Below, piece by piece: positions 1-6,346 of a DNA stretch of 8,360 nt. A model generated the notes under the pieces. That model was not told the origin of the DNA, searched no databases, and saw only the letters and a program-made list of their open reading frames with translations. Each line of letters starts with the position of its first letter. The stretch's first letter is position 1. Source of the DNA: Clostridiales bacterium UBA4653 (GTDB lineage Bacteria; Bacillota; Clostridia; Oscillospirales; CAG-272); contig DHMB01000163.1 of NCBI GenBank assembly GCA_002405565.1, forward strand, positions 1 through 8,360. Direction: 5' to 3'. The translations under genes were made by a program, and so were the position numbers.

Positions 1-266
1 TAAACCTCTATGAGAGCGAGAAACGTGAAATTCTGCACAACGTCGCGATGGAAAATTATGCGAGAATGCAGACTCAAAACTCACAGCGTCAAAGAGAGGC
101 GGCGGAGCAAGCGGCAAGCGAGGCGGCACGTCAAAGACGGGTTGCCGAAAATGCTGCAGAACAACAGAGAAGGTCAGCCGAAAGAATGGAAGCCGAAGCG
201 CGTCGGCAGAGAAAAGCTACCGAAAAAGCGACGGAAGAAATCCGCAAAAAGCTCGATGAACAGTAA
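1..266 (+). CDS. C-terminal part of a charged coiled-coil protein (5' end outside window)
   Basis: The frame is open from base 3 to the TAA at 264-266 and has no start codon that must be the true one, so this is the last 87 residues of a longer protein. An internal Met lies at 48, but the reading continues upstream of it. The visible part is almost entirely Ala, Glu, Arg, Gln and Lys with no Pro or Gly, and it contains Ala-rich heptad-like stretches. This predicts a long amphipathic alpha helix or coiled coil. There is no membrane segment in the visible part. A terminator follows 2 bases after the stop, so this is the last gene of its transcript. The function is not recognisable from this tail; similar tails occur on many unrelated proteins. 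The overlapping frame from base 10 encodes a very basic, unconvincing protein and is rejected. Confidence 0.7.
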   Translation, partial: NLYESEKREILHNVAMENYARMQTQNSQRQREAAEQAASEAARQRRVAENAAEQQRRSAERMEAEARRQRKATEKATEEIRKKLDEQ

Positions 267-268
267 AC

Positions 269-297
269 AAAAAGCACCCTCGGAAGGGTGCTTTTTT
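269..297. terminator. Bidirectional intrinsic terminator between converging genes
   Basis: A perfect inverted repeat pairs 269-280 with 285-296 around the 4-base loop CGGA. The core arms are GCACCCT and AGGGTGC, flanked by an A-run on the left and a T-run on the right. Read on + it ends in six T; read on - it ends in TTTTT. It lies 2 bases after the stop of the left-hand + gene and 16 bases past the stop of the last gene of the leftward rnf operon, so it can end both transcripts. Confidence 0.93.
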
Positions 298-313
298 ATT
301 GAAAAATGTTATA

Positions 314-820
314 TTATTGCGGCTTCGGCGCTTTCAGCTTCTTTATCAGAAGTGCCGAGATGAGTCCGACGAGCACACCGGAGACGACGGCGGAGACGGA
401 GAGGAAGGTCAGATAATAGCCTATTTCAGCCGTGCCGAGGATGACTATCGCGCAGAGAACCTGCCCGACATTATGCATGACCGCGCCCGCAACGCTGACC
501 CCGACCGGCGAAAACAACGTCGACTTTTTCATCAGCGCCATCACGGCAAGACTCAAAACGGCTCCCGAAAAACTGTATATAAATGACGTCACGGAGCCGA
601 AGAGCAGGGCTGAAAGAAAAACTTTTATGGCGGAAATAAGTGCGGCGCTTTTTAGGTCGACCGAATAAAGCGCGAATATTACGGCGATGTTTGCAAGGCC
701 GAGCTTTATTCCGGGGACGGCGGAGTATAACGGCGGGAGGAGAGCTTCTATATACGAAAGTATCATTGCCACAGCCGCCAGAACCCCGATGAGCGCGAGC
801 TTTTTCGTATTTGGTTTCAT
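314..820 (-). CDS. Gx transporter family membrane protein (heptaprenyl diphosphate synthase component I family)
   Basis: This 168-aa, very hydrophobic protein has about five to six predicted membrane segments (roughly residues 8-28, 40-53, 58-76, 79-97, 107-128 and 135-160) and a basic C-terminal end. The stretch PGIKLGLANI at 36-45 and GAVMHNVGQ at 112-120 are typical of the family named Gx transporter or, from an older label, heptaprenyl diphosphate synthase component I. The fold resembles substrate-binding S components of ECF transporters; the substrate is unknown. It is the last gene of the operon and its ATG overlaps the stop of the NusG domain II gene by 4 bases (ATGA), with a G-rich ribosome-binding stretch about 12 bases upstream. 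In Clostridia this gene commonly follows rnf genes with a NusG domain II gene. Its role there is not established; supplying a flavin or isoprenoid-related precursor is only a guess. Family assignment is firm, function is not. Confidence 0.88.
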   Translation of the reverse strand: MKPNTKKLALIGVLAAVAMILSYIEALLPPLYSAVPGIKLGLANIAVIFALYSVDLKSAALISAIKVFLSALLFGSVTSFIYSFSGAVLSLAVMALMKKSTLFSPVGVSVAGAVMHNVGQVLCAIVILGTAEIGYYLTFLSVSAVVSGVLVGLISALLIKKLKAPKPQ

Positions 821-1179
821 GATACCGCGTCCACCCCCTCGCCCGAAACGATTTTTATAACGGTCTTGTTCGGCAGACAGGTTATCGCCTCGCCGGTACA
901 GTGAATTTTTCTGTGGTGAACGCAGATTTTATCAGGACACGAGGCGTCCGAAATGAAGGCATAGCCGTTTTCAATGACGAGGACGTTTGTCCCGCCGTTT
1001 TCAAGGGTGACCGTCACATTTTCCGAAAGGGAATACCGCGCGACCTCCTTGCCGTTTTGCACGACGGAGACATACTCGCCCTCTTTGCGGAAAGCGAAAA
1101 GGAGCAGGGAAAGCATTGCCGCCGCGAGGAGAATTGCGCAGATGAGGATAATATCGTTTCTTAATTTCTTGTTTTTCAT
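817..1179 (-). CDS. NusG domain II-containing membrane-anchored protein
   Basis: The product is 120 aa from the Met at 1179. Residues 10-29 form one hydrophobic N-terminal anchor after a basic MKNKK start, so the rest is probably extracytoplasmic. The remainder matches the small beta-rich NusG domain II family: a segment with NGK at 42-44, then ASCPDKIC at 79-86 and C94 and C101 followed by LPNKTVIKI. C81, C86, C94 and C101 could bind metal or form disulfides. It is not the transcription factor NusG, as the NGN and KOW domains are absent. It lies 40 bases after rnfB and overlaps the next gene by 4 bases, a common arrangement beside clostridial rnf genes. An in-frame ATG at 1215 would add 12 residues (MPARLCGQICKI) but sits inside a hairpin with no Shine-Dalgarno sequence and breaks the typical anchor. 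The chosen start also lacks a clear Shine-Dalgarno, so the start is less certain than the family. Confidence 0.87.
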   Translation of the reverse strand: MKNKKLRNDIILICAILLAAAMLSLLLFAFRKEGEYVSVVQNGKEVARYSLSENVTVTLENGGTNVLVIENGYAFISDASCPDKICVHHRKIHCTGEAITCLPNKTVIKIVSGEGVDAVS

Positions 1180-1193
1180 GATTTTACAGATTT

Positions 1194-1221
1194 GCCCGCA
1201 CAGCCGTGCGGGCATTTTTTT
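1194..1221 (+). terminator. GC-rich hairpin with T-run on the + strand, inside the leftward operon
   Basis: GCCCGCAC (1194-1201) pairs with GTGCGGGC (1206-1213) around the loop AGCC, with one extra T-A pair outside. Seven T follow on the + strand (1215-1221). This is a textbook intrinsic terminator for + strand transcription, but all annotated genes here run on -. In the - direction the hairpin is preceded by an A-run and followed by AAATCTG, so it should not stop the operon transcript. It may block antisense transcription or act as an RNA stability or processing element between rnfB and the NusG domain II gene. Confidence 0.6.
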
Positions 1222-2032
1222 ATTTGTGAGCTCCGAGGAAGGAACCGACTTTTATGCAGCCGACGGGGCAGTTGTCGGCGCAGACGCCGCACCCCGTACA
1301 CTTTTCAGCGTCTACTTCGGCAAGATTGCCGTTTACGGTTATTGCGTGCTCCGGGCAGAGCTTTTCGCACTTTTTGCAGGCGATACAGCCGCTGACACAT
1401 TCCTTGCGGACGGTCGCGCCTTTCTCTTTGTTTGAGCAGAAAACAATCGTCTGAACTACGTCCGGCACGAGCGATATTATATGCTTCGGGCAGGCGCGGA
1501 CGCACATTCCGCAGCCTATGCAAAGAGACGTGCTGACATGGGCGATACCGTCCTCAATACAGATTGCGTCGCTCTTGCAGACGGCTTTGCAGTCACCGTA
1601 GCCGAGGCAGCCGAATGAGCATTTTCCCGTCCCGCCATGGAGCAGATTTGCTGCCGCGCAGGTTTCAATGCCTTCATAGATTTCTTTTCTTTCCGTCGAC
1701 TTGCAGTCGCCGCCGCAATGGACTATCGCGACTTTTTCGATAACGTCCGCAAATTCGACTCCGAGAACTTCTGCAAGTTTTCTGGCAACTGCGTCCGCGC
1801 CGGGAACACAGAGGTTGATTTCCGCTTCGCCCTTCGCAAGAGCCGCCGCATAACCGTCACAGCCTGTGTATCCGCAGGCGCCGCAGTTGACGCCCGGCAG
1901 GCACGCGCGGATATTTTCTTTCTTTTCGTCGACTTTTACAGCCATAAAATGAGAGGCAAGCGCAAGCACGATTCCGCATATAAGCCCGATTCCCGAAACG
2001 ACGGCAACGGCTATAAGAATATTGTAAAGCAT
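1220..2032 (-). CDS. rnfB: Rnf electron transport complex subunit B (ferredoxin-accepting iron-sulfur protein)
   Basis: RnfB is the entry point of electrons from reduced ferredoxin. This 270-aa protein has an N-terminal membrane anchor (about residues 4-27). The 4Fe-4S (Fes) domain follows, with CLPGVNCGACGYTGC at 44-58 and C75. Then come ferredoxin-like cluster motifs: C138/C142/C148/C152, CIGCGMCVRACP at 171-182, C212/C216/C219/C222/C226 and CTGCGVCADNCP at 245-256. That supports one Fes cluster plus about four further 4Fe-4S clusters, as in clostridial RnfB and more than in the shorter proteobacterial form. Extra Cys at 106, 110 and 125 are also present. The start is supported by AAAGGAG six bases upstream, and the gene lies 12 bases after rnfA. 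It is the last Rnf subunit in the order CDGEAB. Confidence 0.97.
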   Translation of the reverse strand: MLYNILIAVAVVSGIGLICGIVLALASHFMAVKVDEKKENIRACLPGVNCGACGYTGCDGYAAALAKGEAEINLCVPGADAVARKLAEVLGVEFADVIEKVAIVHCGGDCKSTERKEIYEGIETCAAANLLHGGTGKCSFGCLGYGDCKAVCKSDAICIEDGIAHVSTSLCIGCGMCVRACPKHIISLVPDVVQTIVFCSNKEKGATVRKECVSGCIACKKCEKLCPEHAITVNGNLAEVDAEKCTGCGVCADNCPVGCIKVGSFLGAHK

Positions 2033-2044
2033 GGCAGTCTCCTT

Positions 2045-2638
2045 TCAGGCAAAGAGATTTTCGACTATTCCCGCAAACCCGAAGAAGGAAAGGGAAACGA
2101 TCGAAGCGGCGATGAGTGTCGCGGGCAAGCCCTTGAAGCACTCGGGCGCGTCACAGTTTTCAATACGTGAACGAACGCCGGAGAAGAGCACCATCGCGAG
2201 CAGAAATCCAAGCCCGCAGCCAAGAGAACTTACCATTGACTCAACGAAATTATATCCGTCCGAGATGTTCTGAATCGTGACGCCGAGGACGGCGCAGTTT
2301 GTCGTTATGAGCGGGAGATATATTCCGAGACTTCTGTGAAGCGAGGGAATAAACTTTTTCAGCACGATTTCAATAAACTGAACGAGCGCCGCAATAACGA
2401 GAATGAAAACTATTGTTTGCAGATATCCAAGACCGAGACGGTCGAGAACGAATTTTTGTATCGGATAAGTGACAGCTGTCGAAACGAGCATAACAAAGAT
2501 GACGGAAAGCCCCATGCCCGTTGCCTGATCGAGCTTTTTCGAAACGCCGAGAAACGGACATATGCCGAGAAATTTGGAGAGAACGTAGTTGTTGACAAGT
2601 ACGCTTGACATAAGGATGACGATGAGCGTCTTAAACAT
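2045..2638 (-). CDS. rnfA: Rnf electron transport complex subunit A (integral membrane)
   Basis: This 197-aa protein has about six membrane helices and the RnfA signature NNYVLSKFLGICPFLGVSKK near the N terminus. C27 (in GICPF) and C115 (in TTNCAVLG) match the paired half-channel Cys which, in related Nqr/Rnf complexes, hold an intramembrane 2Fe-2S centre together with the equivalent Cys of RnfE. RnfA therefore passes electrons across the membrane from RnfB to RnfG and belongs to the ion-translocating core. The start at 2638 was chosen over the in-frame ATG at 2659 because AGGAG lies 7 bases upstream and the protein then begins MFKTL as in the family; the longer version would add MTERRKT from inside the end of rnfE. 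The start overlaps the rnfE stop by 8 bases, suggesting translational coupling. Confidence 0.97.
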   Translation of the reverse strand: MFKTLIVILMSSVLVNNYVLSKFLGICPFLGVSKKLDQATGMGLSVIFVMLVSTAVTYPIQKFVLDRLGLGYLQTIVFILVIAALVQFIEIVLKKFIPSLHRSLGIYLPLITTNCAVLGVTIQNISDGYNFVESMVSSLGCGLGFLLAMVLFSGVRSRIENCDAPECFKGLPATLIAASIVSLSFFGFAGIVENLFA

Positions 2639-3320
2639 TGTCTTTCTCCTTTCCGTCACATGAAGAATGCGTGCAGACGGCGGCGGAAGGGCAACCCTCG
2701 CAGCCGAAATCTTTCTTCTTTATGGCTTTGCCTTTTGTGATTTTGTTGACAACGGCAATGAGAATTCCGAAAACGAGGAAGCCTCCGGGAGCCATTGTCA
2801 ATATCGGAATCGAATAATCGGATATGACGGGTATTTTCATTCCCGCCCAGGTTCCCGAGCCGATTATTTCTCTTATCGATGACATAACGAGCAGGGCGAG
2901 GGTAAATCCGAGCCCCATTCCCGCGCCGTCCAGCGCCGATTCGCCGACGGTATGCTCTCTTGCAAACATTTCCGCCCTGCCGAGAATAATGCAGTTTACG
3001 ACTATGAGCGCAAGGTATATTCCGAGCAGGTCATAAAGCTCCGGCAGGAATGCGTTCATCAGCATTGAGACAACCGTAACAAAAGCGGCGATTATGACGA
3101 TATAGCAAGGAATTCTGACTTTGTCCGGAATGATCTTTCTCATTGCCGAGATAGCCATATTGGAGCAGATGAGAACAGCCGTTGCGGCAAGTCCCATACT
3201 GACCGCACCGATGACGCTTTTTGTTGTTGCGAGGGTCGGGCAGGTGCCGAGCACGAGCACAAACACCGGGTTTTCGCGAAGAAGTCCGGCAAGGAAAATC
3301 GAGAGTTTGTTCTTTTTCAT
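2631..3320 (-). CDS. rnfE: Rnf electron transport complex subunit E (integral membrane) with Cys-rich tail
   Basis: This 229-aa homologue of RnfA has about six membrane helices and forms the pseudo-symmetric partner of RnfA in the membrane core. The signatures are RENPVFVLVLGTCPTLA near the N terminus, with C27, and VVNCIILGRAE with C110. Together with C27 and C115 of RnfA these should hold the shared 2Fe-2S centre. DGAGMGLGFTLAL at 131-143 is also typical. The last helix ends near 192. A basic cytosolic or external tail of about 35 residues then carries C207, C210, C216 and C221, an arrangement that looks able to bind metal and is not part of the core family. The ATG overlaps the rnfG stop by 4 bases, and AAAGGAG stands 7 bases upstream. 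Confidence 0.97.
   Translation of the reverse strand: MKKNKLSIFLAGLLRENPVFVLVLGTCPTLATTKSVIGAVSMGLAATAVLICSNMAISAMRKIIPDKVRIPCYIVIIAAFVTVVSMLMNAFLPELYDLLGIYLALIVVNCIILGRAEMFAREHTVGESALDGAGMGLGFTLALLVMSSIREIIGSGTWAGMKIPVISDYSIPILTMAPGGFLVFGILIAVVNKITKGKAIKKKDFGCEGCPSAAVCTHSSCDGKEKDNV
2646..2650 (-). promoter_or_regulatory. Ribosome binding site deciding the rnfA start
   Basis: On the - strand AGGAG at 2650-2646 is followed by 7 bases and then the ATG at 2638-2636. The alternative ATG at 2659 lies upstream of this site and has no comparable sequence. The site lies within the last codons of rnfE. Confidence 0.85.
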
Positions 3321-3829
3321 TTTGCCGCTCCTTTCAGTATGTCGAACGCGGAGAGCGCGTCCTTCAGCGCCTTTTTATAATTTGCCGTTGTTTTTGTTGC
3401 TCCGGAAACGGAATCGACCGAATCGACAGTGCTTTTGTCCGCGCCGAGGAAAAGCTCTCCGTAGGTTTTTTCGTTTCCGAGCGTTTCGCCGCTTGAAACG
3501 CACGTCGCGCCCGTGATTTTCCCGTTTGAATCAATTCCGCACATTATCGTGAGCCCTGCGGAATAGCCGGTTGTGACGAGCTTGAAAACGTAGCCGCCGC
3601 CGTCCTCGGAATAAATCTGTCTGACGGTGTCCGAAGCGCCTTCGGGGATAGCGTCAAGCTCTTTGAAGTTCTTTCCGTCCGGCATTACGACGAGGAGCGA
3701 CTTTTCAACCTTTTCGTTTTCGCTCTTTTCGATGAGCGGCGCCGTAAACGAGTTGACAGCCGCAAGAATTGCGGAGGCAACGAGACATATTGCAAGCAAT
3801 ACTATTACGCTCTTTACGGAGTCTTTCAT
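3317..3829 (-). CDS. rnfG: Rnf electron transport complex subunit G (covalent FMN protein)
   Basis: The 170-aa protein has one N-terminal membrane helix (about residues 7-27) and an FMN-binding domain that should lie outside the cell. The covalent flavin site is D139-S-V-S-G-A-T145, exactly matching the Dxx(S/T)GAT consensus; FMN would be esterified to T145 by an ApbE-type flavin transferase, whose gene is not in this window. RnfG takes electrons from the RnfA/RnfE centre and passes them to the FMN of RnfD. Where many RnfG proteins have ETPGLG, this one has GETLGNEKTYGE (114-125), which I take to be a lineage variant. It is somewhat shorter than proteobacterial RnfG. A strong GGAGGTGA lies upstream, and the ATG overlaps the rnfD stop by 4 bases. 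Confidence 0.96.
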   Translation of the reverse strand: MKDSVKSVIVLLAICLVASAILAAVNSFTAPLIEKSENEKVEKSLLVVMPDGKNFKELDAIPEGASDTVRQIYSEDGGGYVFKLVTTGYSAGLTIMCGIDSNGKITGATCVSSGETLGNEKTYGELFLGADKSTVDSVDSVSGATKTTANYKKALKDALSAFDILKGAAK

Positions 3830-4761
3830 GCCTTTTCACCTCCCAAGGGCTTTTTTCTTGTCAGCTTTTCGATATAAGGGGTGAGAATGTTCATAAGGAG
3901 AATTGCATATGAAACGCCTTCGGGAAGGGAACCCCATATGCGTATGACGGACGTTATAAAGCCTGCGCCTATGCCGAACACGACCTTACCGAGGGTGTTT
4001 GTCGGAGTTGTGGAATAGTCTGTTGCCATGAAGATTGCGCCGATGAAAAGTCCGCCGAGGAGGGTATGATAAAGAGCGGTTTTTGGGTCGCCTGTGAAAA
4101 TGAGTATAAACACGAAGGTCGACGCTATAAACGCAACCGGCGTATGCCAGCTGATAACGCGCTTTATCATGAGATAAATTCCGCCGATTACGAGCGCAAT
4201 CACACACGTTTCGCCGATGGCGCCTGCTCTTTTGCCGATGAGCATATCGAGAATCGAGGGAAGCTCGCCCTCTGCCGTTCCTTCAAGGATTACGAGCGGA
4301 GTTGCGGAGGAAACGGCGTCTGCGCCATTTGGCATTGCGGGCGCCGCGACGGTCTTTGAAAAGGCGATTATCATAAATACTCTTGCCGTTACGGCGGGAT
4401 TTGCAAAGTTCTGCCCGATACCGCCGAATATGCATTTGACGATGATTATCGCAAATACCGCACCGACTGCAACCTGCCATAGCGGCATTGTCACAGGGAG
4501 GCTGAGCGCAAGGATAAGGCCTGATACGACTGCGCTGAGATCGTAGATTGTAATCTCCCGTTTGCAGGCAAGACAGAAGAGGAGCTCGGCAATGACAGCC
4601 GCCGCAACGCTTGTCAGCATAACGAAAAGCGACCTTATTCCGAATATGATACAGCCCGCAGCCGCCGCCGGAACAAGCGCGATTATCACGTCCAGCATTA
4701 TCTTCTGTGTTGTCACGCGGCTGTGAATATGGGGCGAAACGGATACTTTCAGCTTGTTCAT
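3826..4761 (-). CDS. rnfD: Rnf electron transport complex subunit D (membrane flavoprotein)
   Basis: This 311-aa protein has about nine to ten membrane helices. Family hallmarks are SPHIHSRVTTQKIMLDVI at 9-26, SGLILALSLPVTMPLW at 80-95 and GGIGQNFANPAVTARVF at 113-129. The covalent FMN site is D148-A-V-S-S-A-T154 followed by PL, with T154 as the expected acceptor. Ser replaces the Gly of the usual GAT, a form I believe is normal for clostridial RnfD. RnfD carries electrons from RnfG back across the membrane to RnfC and belongs to the ion-pumping core; whether Na+ or H+ is moved cannot be read from the sequence. The ATG overlaps the rnfC stop by 4 bases, and AAAGGAGG lies 10 bases upstream. 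Confidence 0.97.
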   Translation of the reverse strand: MNKLKVSVSPHIHSRVTTQKIMLDVIIALVPAAAAGCIIFGIRSLFVMLTSVAAAVIAELLFCLACKREITIYDLSAVVSGLILALSLPVTMPLWQVAVGAVFAIIIVKCIFGGIGQNFANPAVTARVFMIIAFSKTVAAPAMPNGADAVSSATPLVILEGTAEGELPSILDMLIGKRAGAIGETCVIALVIGGIYLMIKRVISWHTPVAFIASTFVFILIFTGDPKTALYHTLLGGLFIGAIFMATDYSTTPTNTLGKVVFGIGAGFITSVIRIWGSLPEGVSYAILLMNILTPYIEKLTRKKPLGGEKA

Positions 4762-6086
4762 TTTCCGCTTTCCTCCTTTGCTTTTGCCTGTTTCTTTGCA
4801 ATGTAGTCACGCAAAGTCGCCTTTGCAAGCTTGTTTGTCTGAACGAGGGGGCGTTTTGCGGGGCAGATATATGAGCAACAGCCGCACTCCATGCAGAGAT
4901 TGACCTGCAATTTTTCGAGCTGCTCGCCGTTTCCCGCTTTATACGCCTTTTCGATTTCCGTCGGTACGAGACCGAGCGGGCAATGATTTACACACCTTCC
5001 GCAATGAATACAAGCCGTTGTTCTCGGAGCGGTTGCTTCCGCTTTGCCGAAGGCAAGAATTGCGTTTGTGTTTTTCAGGATGGGAGCGTCCGCAGACGGA
5101 ACGGAAATTCCCATCATCGGGCCGCCATAAAGAATTTTTTCCGGCTCTTCCGAAAAGCCGCCGCAGAATTCAAAAACGTCCGCAAGGGATGTGCCGATGG
5201 GAACAATCACGTTTTGCGGGCTTTTTACGGCTCCGCCGTCGACTGTTACGCATTTTCTGATAAGCGGCATACCTGTTTTTATATAATCCGCAATCTCTGC
5301 CGCCGTTGTGCAGTTGCAGACGATACACCCGACGTCCGCCGGCAGCTTGCCCGCGGGAACGACCTTCCCGGTCGTGTTGTATATCAGCACCTTTTCCGCG
5401 CCCTGCGGATATGAGGAGGGCAGAGCCTTTACGGTTATACTGTCGTCGCCCGACGTCAGCTTTTTCATATTCAGAATGGCTTCTTTTTTATTTTTCTCAA
5501 TGCCGATGATGACCTTTTTTATGCCGATGAATTTTTTCATCAGCCCGATTGCCTCGACAATATCTTCACCTTTTGAGAGCAGGGTGACGCTGTCGCTTGT
5601 GATATAAGGCTCACATTCCGCTCCGTTTATGATAAGCGTATCGACTCCTTCCTTTGCGTCGAGCTTGACGTAAGTCGGAAAGCCGGCGCCGCCGAGTCCG
5701 ACGATACCGCTTGCACGGACAGCCGAGATAAAGTCTTCTCTTGTGTTTATGACGGGCGGTGTGACGCTTTCGTGCCTTTCCATAAGCCCGTCCGATTCTA
5801 TTGTTATTGCCGGAACATATGCTCCGGACGAAGTCAGAACGTCTTCGATTTTTTTCACAGTCCCCGATACGCTTGCGTGCACGGGGGAGGAGATGAATCC
5901 GTTTTGCTCTGCAACAAGCTGACCGACCAGAACCCTGTCGCCAATTTTGACAACTGGCACGGCGGGCTTTCCTATATGCATGGAGCAGAGAAGAGTTACG
6001 CTTTTCGGAGACGGCATTTCCGCGGGGGAGGAAAGATATGTGTTTTTCCTGTGCGGGACATGAACGCCTTTGAGCATTTTCAACAT
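4758..6086 (-). CDS. rnfC: Rnf electron transport complex subunit C (NAD-reducing flavin/iron-sulfur subunit)
   Basis: RnfC is the peripheral subunit that reduces NAD+. The 442-aa protein shows the family layout: an N-terminal RnfC barrel-sandwich domain (about 1-105), a Complex I 51-kDa-like nucleotide/FMN domain with GLGGAGFPTYVKL at 130-142 and INGAECEPY at 153-161, an SLBB-like region (about 275-330, with GGPMMG at 321-326), and two 4Fe-4S motifs, CIHCGRCVNHCP at 359-370 and CMECGCCSYICP at 398-409. A short Lys-rich tail follows. No membrane segment is visible, as expected. It is the first gene of the operon. The ATG at 6086 is preceded by AAGGGGTGA five bases upstream; a second Met three codons in is less well placed. 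A strong promoter lies about 40 bases upstream. Confidence 0.97.
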   Translation of the reverse strand: MLKMLKGVHVPHRKNTYLSSPAEMPSPKSVTLLCSMHIGKPAVPVVKIGDRVLVGQLVAEQNGFISSPVHASVSGTVKKIEDVLTSSGAYVPAITIESDGLMERHESVTPPVINTREDFISAVRASGIVGLGGAGFPTYVKLDAKEGVDTLIINGAECEPYITSDSVTLLSKGEDIVEAIGLMKKFIGIKKVIIGIEKNKKEAILNMKKLTSGDDSITVKALPSSYPQGAEKVLIYNTTGKVVPAGKLPADVGCIVCNCTTAAEIADYIKTGMPLIRKCVTVDGGAVKSPQNVIVPIGTSLADVFEFCGGFSEEPEKILYGGPMMGISVPSADAPILKNTNAILAFGKAEATAPRTTACIHCGRCVNHCPLGLVPTEIEKAYKAGNGEQLEKLQVNLCMECGCCSYICPAKRPLVQTNKLAKATLRDYIAKKQAKAKEESGK

Positions 6087-6125
6087 TTTGTCACCCCTTA
6101 TGTGCGATATATTTGTGTTTATTTA

Positions 6126-6154
6126 ATTATATCTTAATAAAAAATAAAAGTCAA
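6126..6154 (-). promoter_or_regulatory. Vegetative (sigma-A type) promoter of the rnf operon
   Basis: Reading the - strand, TTGACT (6154-6149) is followed by a 17-base spacer and TATAAT (6131-6126), a near-perfect housekeeping promoter. Transcription should begin near 6119, giving a leader of about 33 bases before the rnfC ATG. The surroundings are AT-rich. The leader is too short for a riboswitch, and no leader terminator is visible, so the operon looks simply and strongly expressed. Confidence 0.88.
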
Positions 6155-6253
6155 TCAGAAAAGATTTTTTCGGGGACGTACCGTCATCTTGAACAAACGT
6201 AGCGGGCGATTTTCGGCATAATAACGGTATACATCCTTTTTTGCGACACAAAT

Positions 6254-6281
6254 CACCAAATCGCTTCATCCGCATAAAATA
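6254..6281 (+). promoter_or_regulatory. Possible sporulation sigma-K-like promoter of the Cys-rich gene
   Basis: CATAAAATA at 6273-6281 fits the sigma-K -10 pattern CATAnnnTA, and CACC at 6254-6257 supplies the short AC element, with 16 bases between the AC and the -10. No sigma-A promoter with acceptable boxes and spacing is visible on + between 6160 and 6346. The match is short and could be chance. If correct, transcription starts near 6288. Confidence 0.3.
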
Positions 6282-6346
6282 TAGCAGGAGGGAATGATGA
6301 TATATTCTCTCTGCCCGAATAATTATTTTGGAGGAAATTATTTATT

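Noticed and set aside
10..363. 117-aa + frame over the left edge and the first terminator
   Set aside because: Very basic low-complexity product that reads through the terminator hairpin; the coiled-coil frame ending at 266 fits codon pattern and terminator placement better.
1637..2170. 177-aa + frame antisense to rnfB and rnfA
   Set aside because: No ribosome binding site or family resemblance; a GC-driven shadow of two firmly identified genes on the other strand.
4283..4828. 181-aa - frame overlapping rnfD and the end of rnfC
   Set aside because: Out of frame with rnfD, rich in Arg and Cys with no domain; rnfC and rnfD fully account for this DNA.
6087..6125. Riboswitch or attenuator in the rnf leader
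   Set aside because: The predicted leader is only about 33 bases, AT-rich and without a hairpin and T-run.
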